Positions 29,601-38,874 of a stretch of 62,375 bases of DNA are shown here, one piece after another (position 1 is the stretch's first letter; the number at the start of each line of letters is the position of its first letter). Source of the stretch: Zhongshania aliphaticivorans (GTDB lineage Bacteria > Pseudomonadota > Gammaproteobacteria > Pseudomonadales > Spongiibacteraceae); NCBI RefSeq assembly GCF_902705855.1, contig NZ_CACSIJ010000012.1:476829-539203 (forward strand), in the 5' to 3' direction. The position numbers and the translations under genes were made by a program. Under the pieces are notes generated by a model. That model was not told where the DNA came from, ran no database searches, and saw only the letters and a program-made list of their open reading frames with translations.

Positions 29601-31595
29601 ATGTCTGAACAGTTCGAACTAAGCAAGTTGATATTCGGTCGACTCAGTTGGGAGTCTATCCCTCTTCACGACCCAATTATATTAGGGACCTTTATCATGG
29701 TTCTATTAGGTGGCGGCGCAATTGTTGGCGCGCTCACCTATTACAAAGTGTGGAGCTATTTGTGGCGGGAGTGGATCACCAGCATTGACCACAAGCGCAT
29801 CGGCGTGATGTATATGATTTTAGGTATTGTCATGCTTTTGCGGGGCTTTGCCGACGCCATCATGATGCGTATTCATCAAGCTATGGCATTTGGCGATGCG
29901 ACCGGATATTTACCTCCCCATCATTACGACCAAATATTTACTGCCCACGGCGTCATCATGATTTTCTTTGTGGCTATGCCCTTTGTCGTTGGTCTAATGA
30001 ACTATATTGTGCCGCTGCAAATTGGCGCCCGCGACGTCGCTTTCCCCTTCTTAAATAATTTAAGTTTTTGGATGACGGCAGCGGGTGCAGCACTCGTTAT
30101 GGCATCGCTATTTATAGGTGAATTTGCCAAGTCCGGCTGGCTAGCATACCCGCCATTAACGGGGATATTACAAAGCCCGGGGGTCGGGGTAGATTATTAT
30201 ATTTGGTCCCTGCAAATAGCAGGGGTAGGGACGCTACTTTCTGGTATTAACTTTGTAGTGACCATTGTAAAAATGCGTGCACCCGGCATGAACATGATGA
30301 AAATGCCGGTATTTGTATGGACCGCCCTATGTACTAATATTTTGATTGTCGCCGCCTTCCCTGTGCTTACCGCGGTCATGACCTTGCTTTCCCTCGACCG
30401 CTATTTAGGCATGAATTTTTTCACCAATGATCTTGGCGGCAACGCCATGATGTACGTAAACCTAATTTGGATTTGGGGTCATCCAGAGGTCTATATTCTA
30501 ATTCTGCCTATTTTTGGTGTGTTCTCAGAAATAGTGTCTACCTACAGTGGCAAGCGTCTTTTTGGCTACTCGTCGATGGTCTACGCCACGCTAGTTATCA
30601 CCATTTTGTCTTACCTAGTATGGTTACATCATTTCTTTACCATGGGTTCCGGCGCAACGGTGAATAGCTTCTTTGGTATCACCACCATGATTATTTCGAT
30701 ACCGACTGGCGCGAAAATATTTAACTGGCTGTTCACTATGTACCGTGGTCGCATCAAATTTGATGTTCCCATGTTGTGGACGATTGGCTTTATGATTACC
30801 TTCGTCATTGGCGGCATGACTGGGGTGTTATTAGCTGTGCCACCTGCTGACTTTGTACTGCATAACAGCTTGTTCCTTATTGCCCACTTCCACAATGTCA
30901 TCATTGGTGGCGTGGTATTCGGCACCTTCGCTGCTATTACTTACTGGTATCCCAAAGTCACTGGCTACAAGCTCGATCCATTTTGGGGTAAGGCGTCATT
31001 CTGGTGCTGGTTCATCGGCTTCTACCTCGCCTTTATGCCGCTGTATATGCTCGGATTTATGGGTGTAACTCGACGTATGAGTCATTTTGATGATCCGTCA
31101 TTGCAGATCTGGTTCCAAATTGCCTTGGGCGGCGCGGTATTAATTGGCTTAGGTATCGCCTGCTTCTTAATCCAACTTTACGTCAGCTACAAAAAGCGCG
31201 ATTCACTGCGCGACGAAACCGGCGACCCTTGGGATGGCCGCACGCTGGAGTGGTCAACCTCTTCACCACCACCAAAATACAACTTCGCATTTACACCAAA
31301 GGTTTATGACAACGATGCGTGGTGGCATATGAAGGCGAATGGATTTGTGCGCCCAACAAGCGACTTCCTCGCCATCCATATGCCAAAAAATACGGCGGCG
31401 GGAATTGTTGTTGCCGGCATCAGCACCGTATTCGGCTTCGCGATGATCTGGCATATGTGGCTGCTAGCCGGCCTTTCTTTTACCAGCTTAATTGTCACCA
31501 TCATCATCCATACCTTCAACTACAAGCGCGACTACTATATTCCCGTCGAAGAAGTCGCTCGTACTGAAGCCCAACGCACAGAGGTACTGGCCTGA
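29601..31595 (+). CDS. cyoB: Cytochrome bo3-type ubiquinol oxidase subunit I
   Basis: 664 residues from ATG 29601. Catalytic subunit holding heme b, heme o3 and Cu[17 protein letters not shown], the heme ligand in [15 protein letters not shown], CuB ligands in [14 protein letters not shown] (with the His-Tyr crosslink Tyr) and [11 protein letters not shown], and heme ligands in [12 protein letters not shown] are all present. K- and D-channel regions look intact. Proton-pumping terminal oxidase of the inner membrane. Confidence 0.96.
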   Translation: MSEQFELSKLIFGRLSWESIPLHDPIILGTFIMVLLGGGAIVGALTYYKVWSYLWREWITSIDHKRIGVMYMILGIVMLLRGFADAIMMRIHQAMAFGDATGYLPPHHYDQIFTAHGVIMIFFVAMPFVVGLMNYIVPLQIGARDVAFPFLNNLSFWMTAAGAALVMASLFIGEFAKSGWLAYPPLTGILQSPGVGVDYYIWSLQIAGVGTLLSGINFVVTIVKMRAPGMNMMKMPVFVWTALCTNILIVAAFPVLTAVMTLLSLDRYLGMNFFTNDLGGNAMMYVNLIWIWGHPEVYILILPIFGVFSEIVSTYSGKRLFGYSSMVYATLVITILSYLVWLHHFFTMGSGATVNSFFGITTMIISIPTGAKIFNWLFTMYRGRIKFDVPMLWTIGFMITFVIGGMTGVLLAVPPADFVLHNSLFLIAHFHNVIIGGVVFGTFAAITYWYPKVTGYKLDPFWGKASFWCWFIGFYLAFMPLYMLGFMGVTRRMSHFDDPSLQIWFQIALGGAVLIGLGIACFLIQLYVSYKKRDSLRDETGDPWDGRTLEWSTSSPPPKYNFAFTPKVYDNDAWWHMKANGFVRPTSDFLAIHMPKNTAAGIVVAGISTVFGFAMIWHMWLLAGLSFTSLIVTIIIHTFNYKRDYYIPVEEVARTEAQRTEVLA

Positions 31596-31596
31596 G

Positions 31597-32229
31597 ATGT
31601 CACATTCTGCAGTAATACCCGCCGCCGGCGAATCTGGTAAATTCGAGTTTTTAGAACGCGGCGAACACCACGTCGCCAATGGCACTCTGCTAGGCTTTTG
31701 GCTGTACTTGATGAGCGACTGCCTTGTATTCGCAGCGCTATTTGCAACCTACGGCGTGTTAAGCCAAAACTTTGCTGGTGGACCAACTGGGGCAGATTTA
31801 TTCGACCTTCCCCTAGTGGCCATCAACACTAGCTTTTTACTTTTCTCATCGATCACCTACGGCTTTGCAATGTTGCAAATGCAACAGAACAAACTAAACG
31901 GCACTATTATTTGGCTAGCCATTACCGGCGTGTTCGGCGCGGCCTTTCTAGGCTTAGAACTATATGAGTTCTACCACCTACTTCACCAAGGTGCAGGTCC
32001 ACAGCGCAGCGCATTTTTATCATCATTCTTTACCTTGGTCGGCACCCACGGTCTGCACGTTAGCTTCGGTATAATTTGGTTAGTCACACTGCTGGTACAA
32101 CTAAAGAAGCACGGGCTTACCACCGCCAACCGCCGCCGCTTATTCTGCCTATCCATGTTCTGGCACTTTCTTGACGTGGTTTGGATCGGCGTATTCACCA
32201 TTGTTTATCTTATGGGATCAATGTCATGA
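31597..32229 (+). CDS. cyoC: Ubiquinol oxidase subunit III
   Basis: 210 residues from ATG 31597, one base after the cyoB stop; the frame extends upstream only as a shadow of cyoB. Five membrane helices with [60 protein letters not shown] (motif GTHGLHV key) and [18 protein letters not shown]. Supports proton uptake and stability of subunit I. Confidence 0.95.
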   Translation: MSHSAVIPAAGESGKFEFLERGEHHVANGTLLGFWLYLMSDCLVFAALFATYGVLSQNFAGGPTGADLFDLPLVAINTSFLLFSSITYGFAMLQMQQNKLNGTIIWLAITGVFGAAFLGLELYEFYHLLHQGAGPQRSAFLSSFFTLVGTHGLHVSFGIIWLVTLLVQLKKHGLTTANRRRLFCLSMFWHFLDVVWIGVFTIVYLMGSMS

Positions 32230-32594
32230 GCGAACATCATTTACACAGCTCGGAACATCACGAAGAAGAAGGCCCACACAGCAGTTTCAGTGGGTATATG
32301 ATTGGATTTATGGCCTCAGTCATACTCACCGCCATCCCCTTCTGGTTAGTGATGGCGGATGTACTCAGTTCACGTAATGCGACGGTCATCGTCATTCTTG
32401 GCTTTGCCTTAGTGCAAATTCTAGTGCACATGATTTTCTTTTTGCACATGAACTTTCACTCCGAAGGCGGCTGGAATATGTTGTCGCTAATATTTACGGT
32501 GGTGCTTTTGTTTATTACTTTAGCCGGCTCGCTCTGGGTGATGTACCACATGAACGTGAATATGATGCCGGGCATGATGACCGGCAGTAGCTAA
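32226..32594 (+). CDS. cyoD: Ubiquinol oxidase subunit IV
   Basis: 122 residues; start overlaps the cyoC stop (ATGA). A His-rich N-terminus ([15 protein letters not shown]) precedes three membrane helices with [18 protein letters not shown] and [11 protein letters not shown]. Assembly/stability subunit. Confidence 0.94.
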   Translation: MSEHHLHSSEHHEEEGPHSSFSGYMIGFMASVILTAIPFWLVMADVLSSRNATVIVILGFALVQILVHMIFFLHMNFHSEGGWNMLSLIFTVVLLFITLAGSLWVMYHMNVNMMPGMMTGSS

Positions 32595-32627
32595 TTAATA
32601 GTGATCAAATAATCGCCTTGGTGACCT

Positions 32628-33356
32628 ATGCTTAAACGCCAGACCATGACGAAATTGGGGTTTGCAACTTTTGGACTGATCGCATTTATTGGTTTTATTG
32701 CACTTGGCAACTGGCAGCTTGAGCGACGTACATGGAAGCTAGATCTTATACAGCGGGTCGAGCAACGGGTTCACGCCCAAGCTGGGGCCGCACCGAAACA
32801 CGAAGACTGGGCAAACATCACTAAAGCTCGCGATGAGTATCGAAAAGTCTTTCTCACCGGCAGCTATGCTCCCGATCAAGACACATTGGTTGTTGCGGCA
32901 ACGGAACATGGCAGCGGCTATTGGGTGCTCACCCCCTTCAAAACGCAAGACAATAGCGTCGTCTATATTAACCGCGGTTTTATCACTCAGGGCGTTAAAG
33001 CCTCAAGCCCGCCAGCGGGCCAGCAGCAGGTCATTGGTCTACTCCGCCTAAGCGAACCCAAAGGCAGTGTACTTCGTGACAATGACCCAAGTGCCGACCG
33101 TTGGTATTCTCGAGACACGCAGGCACTAGCCACCAAACACAATATTGTTGCTGCGCCGTTCTTTATCGATATTGAAAAAAGCGCACTGGACAACTCACGC
33201 CCGCTAGGCGAAAACCAACAACATCCGATTGGCGGCCTAACCATTATTAACTTCCATAACAGCCATTTAGTTTATGCCATCACGTGGTACGGCCTCGCCG
33301 CAATGGTGGTAGTCGCAGGCCTAATTGTAATTAGAGAAGAACGCGGAAAGTCGTGA
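32628..33356 (+). CDS. SURF1-family oxidase assembly protein
   Basis: 242 residues. Two terminal membrane helices (about 13-30 and 218-236) enclose the SURF1 periplasmic domain: ALGNWQLERRTWKLDLIQRVE, ILVVRRG-like YINRGFIT, DRWYSRDTQALA, and NFHNSHLVYAITWYGLAA. SURF1/Shy1 proteins help insert heme into heme-copper oxidases. It stands where cyoE (heme O synthase) normally ends a cyo operon; no cyoE is present in the window. Confidence 0.9.
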   Translation: MLKRQTMTKLGFATFGLIAFIGFIALGNWQLERRTWKLDLIQRVEQRVHAQAGAAPKHEDWANITKARDEYRKVFLTGSYAPDQDTLVVAATEHGSGYWVLTPFKTQDNSVVYINRGFITQGVKASSPPAGQQQVIGLLRLSEPKGSVLRDNDPSADRWYSRDTQALATKHNIVAAPFFIDIEKSALDNSRPLGENQQHPIGGLTIINFHNSHLVYAITWYGLAAMVVVAGLIVIREERGKS

Positions 33357-33443
33357 TGTAAGGCTGGCTGCGACATTGCCACACTCATAGGTATACTGTG
33401 CCTAATCCAGCAATAAGATAACGATGACAATAAGCGCACTTCA

Positions 33444-34748
33444 ATGACCGACGATATACGCCAGTACATTCAGTTTGAAAGCAGCGATGCCGATACCCTC
33501 GGCAAGCATATGCGGCAACTCGTGCAACTGCGTTGGTTGGCCGTGCTCGGACAGCTCCTAACCATCCTGCTCACCCACTACGGTTTTGGTGTTGAGCTAC
33601 CCTTACAAGTCATGCTCAGCGTATTGGCAGGACTTGCCCTGTTTAATGCATTTAATGAATTAGGACTGCGCCTCAAACATCGGGTGCGAACCGCCGAGTT
33701 GTTCATGGGCCTGTTAGTAGACATGGGCACACTCACCATTCAACTTTACTTGAGCGGTGGAGCAACCAACCCCTTTGTATTCCTGTATTTACTGCAAGTT
33801 GGACTCGCCGCCGTACTCTTAGCCCCCTCCTTTGCCTGGGCATTGCTCGGCGTTGCAACACTGTGTTTTCTTTGGCTTGCCGAGGCTGGGCGACCACTTG
33901 ATTTGCCGCAGGATTACCATTTAGGTATACGAAGTTACTATGTAGAGGGAATGCTAATTTGTTTGGTACTTAACGCCGCCTTGTTAGTGGTGTTTATTAA
34001 CCGGATTAATCGCACCCACCGAGAGCACGACGCACGATTAGCTGAACTGCGCCAACGCGCAGCAGAGGAAGAACACATATTACGCATGGGCTTGTTAGCG
34101 TCGGGCGCCGCCCACGAGCTTGGAACACCGCTTGCTACAATCTCAGTAATCCTTGGTGATTGGCGCCATATGCCCTCGCTAAATTCCGACCCTGATCTTT
34201 ACGAAGAAATTACCGAGATGCAAACCCAGCTCCAGCGCTGTAAAACCATCGTCAGTGGTATTCTTATGTCTGCAGGCGAAACCCGCGGCGAATCATCCGA
34301 GGAAACTAGCGTTTGTGATTTCTTTAATGGACTCGTTAACGAGTGGAAAAGCACAAGAAAAGTACGTGAATTCAACTTCCAAAATCGCTTTGGAGAAGAT
34401 GTCGATATCGCTTCTGATACCGTCTTAAAACAGACTATCTGCAATCTTCTCGACAATGCCTTAGAAGCGTCACCGGATTGGGTTGGGCTAGACCTTAGCC
34501 GCGACGAGGATATGCTGCTTATTCAAGTTTTTGACCGCGGCCCTGGCTTTGCAAAGGAAGTATTCAATCGCCTCGGACAACCCTATCAATCTACCAAGGG
34601 TAGACCGGGCAGCGGACTGGGTTTATTTTTGGTTTTCAATGTTGCCCGCATTTTAGGCGGGCAAGTTAGCGCTAGAAACCTTGAAAATCGAGGAGCGGAA
34701 ATCAGCCTTCGCCTCCCCATTGATGCACTCCGACTAAAGGAGGTTTAA
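33444..34748 (+). CDS. regB: Redox-sensing histidine kinase of the RegB/PrrB/ActS family
   Basis: 434 residues. Six membrane helices to about residue 186 contain the quinone-interaction motif GGATNPF (105-111). H-box GAAHELGTPLATIS has phospho-His 224, and Cys 266 in QRCKTIV occupies the place of the redox-active Cys of Rhodobacter RegB. ATPase motifs: NLLDNALEAS, DRGPGF, GSGLGLFL. RegB-type kinases sense the quinone pool and thiol redox state; the oxidase operon directly upstream is a plausible target. The regA-type gene follows after 4 bases. Confidence 0.9.
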   Translation: MTDDIRQYIQFESSDADTLGKHMRQLVQLRWLAVLGQLLTILLTHYGFGVELPLQVMLSVLAGLALFNAFNELGLRLKHRVRTAELFMGLLVDMGTLTIQLYLSGGATNPFVFLYLLQVGLAAVLLAPSFAWALLGVATLCFLWLAEAGRPLDLPQDYHLGIRSYYVEGMLICLVLNAALLVVFINRINRTHREHDARLAELRQRAAEEEHILRMGLLASGAAHELGTPLATISVILGDWRHMPSLNSDPDLYEEITEMQTQLQRCKTIVSGILMSAGETRGESSEETSVCDFFNGLVNEWKSTRKVREFNFQNRFGEDVDIASDTVLKQTICNLLDNALEASPDWVGLDLSRDEDMLLIQVFDRGPGFAKEVFNRLGQPYQSTKGRPGSGLGLFLVFNVARILGGQVSARNLENRGAEISLRLPIDALRLKEV

Positions 34749-34752
34749 TTCG

Positions 34753-35325
34753 ATGTCAGACCAAATTGATCACACTGCCGCACCTACGGAGCCTAGCTCG
34801 CCACCCCTTCTGCTAATAGAAGACGATGCCGCCTTTGCACGAACTCTAGGACGCTCGTTTGAGCGGCGGGGTTACACAGTGATCAACGCCAATAGCCTAG
34901 AGACCACACAGCTACTATTAAAAACACATTCGCCGGCTTATGCGGTAGTAGACCTAAAACTTGACGGCGAAGCCTCTGGTCTATCCTGCGTACAAGCCTT
35001 GCACAAACACGATCCAGAAATGCTTATCGTCGTTCTAACTGGCTATGCGAGTATCGCCACCGCCGTTGAAGCGGTAAAACTTGGGGCCTGCCATTATCTA
35101 GCCAAACCATCAAATACCGATGATATAGAGACCGCGTTTAACAATGCAGAAGGCAATGTAGGGGTCAAGATTCGCGGCCGCGCAACGTCAATCAAAACCT
35201 TAGAATGGGAACGCATACACGAAACGCTGGCAGAAACGGGCTTTAATATCTCAGAAACGGCGAGAAGGCTAGGCATGCACAGACGAACTCTGGCCAGAAA
35301 ACTCGCAAAGCAGCAGGTAAAGTAA
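34753..35325 (+). CDS. regA: Response regulator of the RegA/PrrA/ActR family
   Basis: 190 residues. Receiver (LLLIEDDAAFARTLGRSFERRGY, phospho-Asp in AVVDLKLDGEASGL, LTGYASIATAVEAVKLGA, YLAKPS) and a short linker to a Fis-type helix-turn-helix, NISETARRLGMHRRTLARKL, the near-invariant RegA recognition motif. Expected to bind GCGnC...GnCGC-type sites. AGGAGG-like ribosome site lies within the regB 3' end. Confidence 0.93.
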   Translation: MSDQIDHTAAPTEPSSPPLLLIEDDAAFARTLGRSFERRGYTVINANSLETTQLLLKTHSPAYAVVDLKLDGEASGLSCVQALHKHDPEMLIVVLTGYASIATAVEAVKLGACHYLAKPSNTDDIETAFNNAEGNVGVKIRGRATSIKTLEWERIHETLAETGFNISETARRLGMHRRTLARKLAKQQVK

Positions 35326-35457
35326 GCTATTCAAGGACTTAGCTAAGTTTGTAAGTACTTTTCCGTGTTCACCCGCCCACGCAAAGTGTATAGATTCAAT
35401 AATCCCTTATTCAATCGATATAAATGCCATGAACAGCCCATTAAGTCGCGGCCAAAA

Positions 35458-36990
35458 ATGAGCAGTAAAGACGCCGTTAACGATTTACTGTCGAGAACTA
35501 AAGCGATAGTAGACACGATTGTGGACGGTGTTATCACCATCAGCGATCACGGTCTCATCGAAACCGTGAACCCCGCAGCAGAAAATATTTTTGTATATAA
35601 AAAAGAAGAACTCATAGGCAAAAATGTGTCTATGTTAATGCCTGCACCCTATCAGCACGAACATGACGGCTATTTGCGAAATTACCTCAACACCGGCAAT
35701 AAAAAAATTATTGGTATTGGTCGCGAAGTAACTGGCCGCCGTAGCGACGGAAGCACCTTTCCCTTAGAGCTTGCGATCAGCGAAATGGAGGTAAACGGCC
35801 AAAGGATGTTTACCGGTATCGTACGTGACATCTCACAACGCAAAGACACTGAAGAAAAACTACGGGAATTATTAGCTCGTACTAAAGCAATTCTAGACAC
35901 GATTGTAGACGGCGTTATTACCATCAGTGATCGCGGCCTTATAGAAACGGTAAATCCGGCGGCGGAAAAAATTTTCGGCTACAGGTTAGATGAACTTTCG
36001 GGCAAAAATGTATCTATGCTCATGCCCAACCCATACCGAGCGGAGCACGATCAATATCTAAATAACTACCTCAGCACAGGCGAAAAACAAATTATTGGTA
36101 TAGGCCGAGAGGTCACAGGCCTGCGGAAGAACGGCAGCACATTCCCGCTAGAGCTCGCTATTAGTGAGATGGAGGTCAATGGCCAGCGTATGTTCACAGG
36201 CATCGTTCGCGACATCTCTGAGCGCAAAGAAACGGAAGACCAACTGCGTAGCGCTATGCGACGAGTTCACGAACAACAAATTAAAGACGAATTCATCGCC
36301 ACCGTAAGCCATGAACTTCGCACCCCGCTAACCTCGATTAAGGCGTCATTAGAACTGATTATTGGCGGTGCAATAGATAAAAAATCTAGCCAAGCAGATA
36401 TGCTTATCAATATTGCACATAAGAATAGCGACCGTCTGCTTTTGTTGATTAATGATATTCTCGATATATCAAAAATTGAATCAGAAAAAATGCAGTTCAA
36501 TCGGCAGGATATTCGAGTCAAACCCTTTCTCGAAACTGCCATATTCGACAATCAAGCCTATGCCGAAAAACATCAGGTCAAATTCATATTAAAGCAATGT
36601 CCTGATTCTCTATACATCAATGTTGATCCAGACCGCCTTATGCAAGTCATGAGCAATCTAATGTCTAATGCCGCCAAGTTTTCTAATCAAAATTCCGTAG
36701 TTGAAATCAGCGCATACAAAGTCGATAACTCCGTCCGCATAGCGGTATCTGACAAAGGGCGAGGCATACCAAACGACTTCCAGAATAGAGTCTTTGATAA
36801 ATTCACCCAGGCAGACACATCAGACAAACGAGAAATGAATGGTACAGGCTTAGGGCTACATATATCTAAAGCCATTGTAGAACAGCACAACGGAGCACTC
36901 TCATTCATTTCCACGCCGGATAAGGGCAGTGAATTCTATATAGATCTGAGCATACTTGAAGGTTCACACAAAGGGCATCATAGTGAGTGA
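35458..36990 (+). CDS. Sensor kinase with duplicated FixL-like PAS domains
   Basis: 510 residues from ATG 35458; a GTG at 35365 would add 31 residues and cannot be excluded, as neither has a clear ribosome site. Two PAS domains (about 10-125 and 138-253) are almost identical and repeat at 384 bases in the DNA. Both have the FixL signature (LMP.PY, IIGIGREVTG, GSTFPLELAISEMEVNGQRMFTGIVRDIS) but the heme-ligand His before IIGIGR is Lys in the first and Gln in the second, so heme binding is not expected. Kinase core: ATVSHELRTPLTSIKASLELI, NLMSNAAKFS, DKGRGIP, GTGLGLHIS. No membrane helices: cytoplasmic. Confidence 0.88.
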   Translation: MSSKDAVNDLLSRTKAIVDTIVDGVITISDHGLIETVNPAAENIFVYKKEELIGKNVSMLMPAPYQHEHDGYLRNYLNTGNKKIIGIGREVTGRRSDGSTFPLELAISEMEVNGQRMFTGIVRDISQRKDTEEKLRELLARTKAILDTIVDGVITISDRGLIETVNPAAEKIFGYRLDELSGKNVSMLMPNPYRAEHDQYLNNYLSTGEKQIIGIGREVTGLRKNGSTFPLELAISEMEVNGQRMFTGIVRDISERKETEDQLRSAMRRVHEQQIKDEFIATVSHELRTPLTSIKASLELIIGGAIDKKSSQADMLINIAHKNSDRLLLLINDILDISKIESEKMQFNRQDIRVKPFLETAIFDNQAYAEKHQVKFILKQCPDSLYINVDPDRLMQVMSNLMSNAAKFSNQNSVVEISAYKVDNSVRIAVSDKGRGIPNDFQNRVFDKFTQADTSDKREMNGTGLGLHISKAIVEQHNGALSFISTPDKGSEFYIDLSILEGSHKGHHSE

Positions 36991-37432
36991 CATAACACAA
37001 CTTGAACGACTAATGTATATTGAAGACGAACCTGACATTCGTCTTGTCGCTGAAATTGCGCTCACGCAAGTTGCTGGTTTTAATGTAAAAATATGTAAAG
37101 ATGGAAATGAAGGCCTTGAGGCTATCAATGACTTTAAGCCCCAATTAGTACTACTCGATGTCATGATGCCAGGAATGGATGGCCCGCAAATACTTACTAA
37201 AATAAAGGCGCTGGACAAATTTAAACATATCCCTATCGTTTTCATTACAGCCAAAGCGCAAACGGAAGAAATAACTAAACTGAAAAAACTCGGGGCTGAA
37301 AGCGTTATTACCAAGCCTTTCAATCCAATGACATTAGGCGACGATATTAGAACGATTTGGCGGAATCACTATGTGTATGAAGCCATGAAGTATGCGACAA
37401 ACCGGAAACAAGCGGGAACAGGCTGGAGCTGA
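36983..37432 (+). CDS. Receiver-domain response regulator
   Basis: 149 residues from GTG 36983, which overlaps the kinase stop by 8 bases and has AGGG about 9 bases upstream. Receiver with MYIEDEPDIRLVAEIAL, phospho-Asp in LVLLDVMMPGMDGPQ, ITAKAQ and VITKPFNPM; the final 20 residues are unstructured, with no output domain. Cognate to the preceding kinase. It is the last host gene before the prophage; its stop lies about 20-70 bases from the likely phage left end and it does not look truncated. Confidence 0.86.
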   Translation: MSDITQLERLMYIEDEPDIRLVAEIALTQVAGFNVKICKDGNEGLEAINDFKPQLVLLDVMMPGMDGPQILTKIKALDKFKHIPIVFITAKAQTEEITKLKKLGAESVITKPFNPMTLGDDIRTIWRNHYVYEAMKYATNRKQAGTGWS

Positions 37433-37503
37433 CGGGAGCGTTACGGTTTACGCGGCATTGAAGCAAATGGGGTCTAGCTGAATAGGACTTTTGGAAAAAC
37501 ACG

Positions 37504-37568
37504 TTTTCGCGACACTTTTACTGTATTTGGAACTAAATCAAGAAATGCGCCTAGTTTTTCACGACCTT
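37504..37568 (+). repeat. Candidate transposase-binding repeats at prophage left end
   Basis: TTTTCGCGACACTT (37504-37517) and TTTTCACGACCTT (37556-37568) are near-identical direct repeats about 52 bases apart in the 179-base gap between host and repressor gene. Two or more such sites in the terminal 150 bases are expected of Mu-type ends. The exact terminus (TG dinucleotide, 5-base host duplication) cannot be fixed without the right end; candidates are the TG at 37459, 37468 or 37479. Confidence 0.45.
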
Positions 37569-37611
37569 AAAGGAACACGTAAAAAGCGTTCAAGCCTTGT
37601 TTAAATGAGTT

Positions 37612-38376
37612 TTAATCGTTGCCTTTTTGAATGGCTCTGTAAATCGCGTCCATCAGGCGCAATACAGTTTCTTCAGACAAATCATCGTTAAAGATCGCTG
37701 TTTTCATTGCTTCCTTGATATCGAGCGGCGGCTCCCATCCTATGGCTTCCGAAACGGTCTCTATTAGCATAGATGCGCGCTTCAAACGAGTATGAGTTTT
37801 TTTCATCGCATCCGCTGCACTTCTCTCTATTGCAGGATCCGCAAATGCCAGGCGCAGCATAAGTTCAATTTGGCCCTTTAGCTCTGGATACATACCGGGA
37901 CTGCTATATAAAACACTAAGTTGAAATTTGGCGTCTCTAAGTATTTGATTTTTATTGAGTTCAGCCTCCGTGACCGGAAACTGACCGACCCTATTCAACT
38001 CCTTCTCAGTACTTTCAAGCAGGTCGATAATCGCTTGCTCAGATTTGGAATCAGACCAATACAAATCGTCGCTATGATCAATGCTAGATTCACGCGCGCC
38101 TTCTTCTTGGCTTTCAGATGCCCATTTAGGGCCTTTGCCCGTAGATAGCCACTGAATATTTACCCCTAAGGCTTCAGATATCTGTAAGGCCTTATCTAAC
38201 CCTGGCATTGAACCGCTCAGATATTTCCTCATTGTGCTAATTGGGATATTACACTTTCGCGCAAATTTACTTTCAGAATACTCACCCTTTAGGGTTAGAA
38301 GTCTGGAGGTTATCCCGCATTCAACTTCCGCATTACAAGTTGAATGTGATGATTCAGCTTTTATATCTTGTTTCAT
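37612..38376 (-). CDS. Phage repressor, XRE-type HTH
   Basis: 254 residues. Helix-turn-helix at about 30-75: SKFARKCNIPISTMRKYLSG followed by LDKALQISEALGVNIQWLSTGKGP, the arrangement of repressors of B3/D3112-like transposable phages. The C-terminal 150 residues are helical and contain no S24 peptidase motif, so cleavage-based induction is not expected. Transcribed leftward from the operator region, opposite to all early genes, as Mu c is. Confidence 0.85.
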   Translation of the reverse strand: MKQDIKAESSHSTCNAEVECGITSRLLTLKGEYSESKFARKCNIPISTMRKYLSGSMPGLDKALQISEALGVNIQWLSTGKGPKWASESQEEGARESSIDHSDDLYWSDSKSEQAIIDLLESTEKELNRVGQFPVTEAELNKNQILRDAKFQLSVLYSSPGMYPELKGQIELMLRLAFADPAIERSAADAMKKTHTRLKRASMLIETVSEAIGWEPPLDIKEAMKTAIFNDDLSEETVLRLMDAIYRAIQKGND

Positions 38377-38400
38377 CTTAATATATCGCTTTGATTTACA

Positions 38401-38491
38401 AGGAAATAATTATAAAGGATCGCCCCATAGGAATAATTCTAAGTTGAAATAACACTAAAGGGTTTACATTTAATTCCTATAGGAATAGTAT
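38401..38491 (+). promoter_or_regulatory. Early lytic promoter with repressor/Ner operators
   Basis: TTTACA (38463-38468) and TAGTAT (38486-38491) are 17 bases apart; the spacer ends in the perfect 14-base palindrome ATTCCTATAGGAAT (38473-38486). Related half-sites AGGAAATAATT (38401-38411) and AGGAATAATT (38429-38438) lie upstream towards the repressor start. The predicted transcription start is about 38498, only a base or two before the ATG at 38500, so the mRNA would be essentially leaderless. Confidence 0.6.
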
Positions 38492-38499
38492 CTATATCC

Positions 38500-38874
38500 A
38501 TGAAGACTATAGACGACGCAACAAAACAACTTATTCAGGACCCGATAAAGCGCCGGGCCTGGGTCATTTTTCAACTCAGCCTGAAGGGTCAAACCTTCGC
38601 ATCTGTGGCTCGTGAGCATGGCTATGAGCGCACGGCACCACGGCAAGCCTTTGAACGCCGCTACCCGCGCATGGAGCAGATCCTTGCGGATGCGGTGGGG
38701 CTGCCTGTTCAGGCCTTATGGCCTGAGCGCTACGACCTAGACGGCACACCGCTAATAGTAAGGGGTGTTGGCAGGCCGCCCGGGTCACCAAATAAATGTG
38801 TCAACAAGGATACACGCAAACGCAAGCGGCGCAATGTCAGCAATCACACAAACGATAGACAGGTGAGCGCATGA
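38500..38874 (+). CDS. Ner/Nlp-like DNA-binding regulator
   Basis: 124 residues. RRAWVIFQLSLKGQTFASVAREHGYERTAPRQAFERRYPRMEQIL followed by LPVQALWPERYD matches the Ner/Nlp family (lambda-repressor-like fold; the WP.RY motif closes the domain). The C-terminal 40 residues are basic (RKRKRRN), longer than Mu Ner. Ner proteins turn down early transcription and antagonise the repressor. First early gene; no ribosome site upstream. Overlaps the next gene by 4 bases. Confidence 0.85.
   Translation: MKTIDDATKQLIQDPIKRRAWVIFQLSLKGQTFASVAREHGYERTAPRQAFERRYPRMEQILADAVGLPVQALWPERYDLDGTPLIVRGVGRPPGSPNKCVNKDTRKRKRRNVSNHTNDRQVSA

Noticed and set aside
35458-36220. Heme-based oxygen sensing by the PAS pair
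   Set aside because: The FixL heme-ligand His position is Lys and Gln in the two copies.
37433-37611. Integrase-type attachment site near the host-phage junction
   Set aside because: The prophage carries a DDE transposase, no tyrosine or serine integrase, and the tRNA is 12 kb away; a Mu-type end is expected instead.
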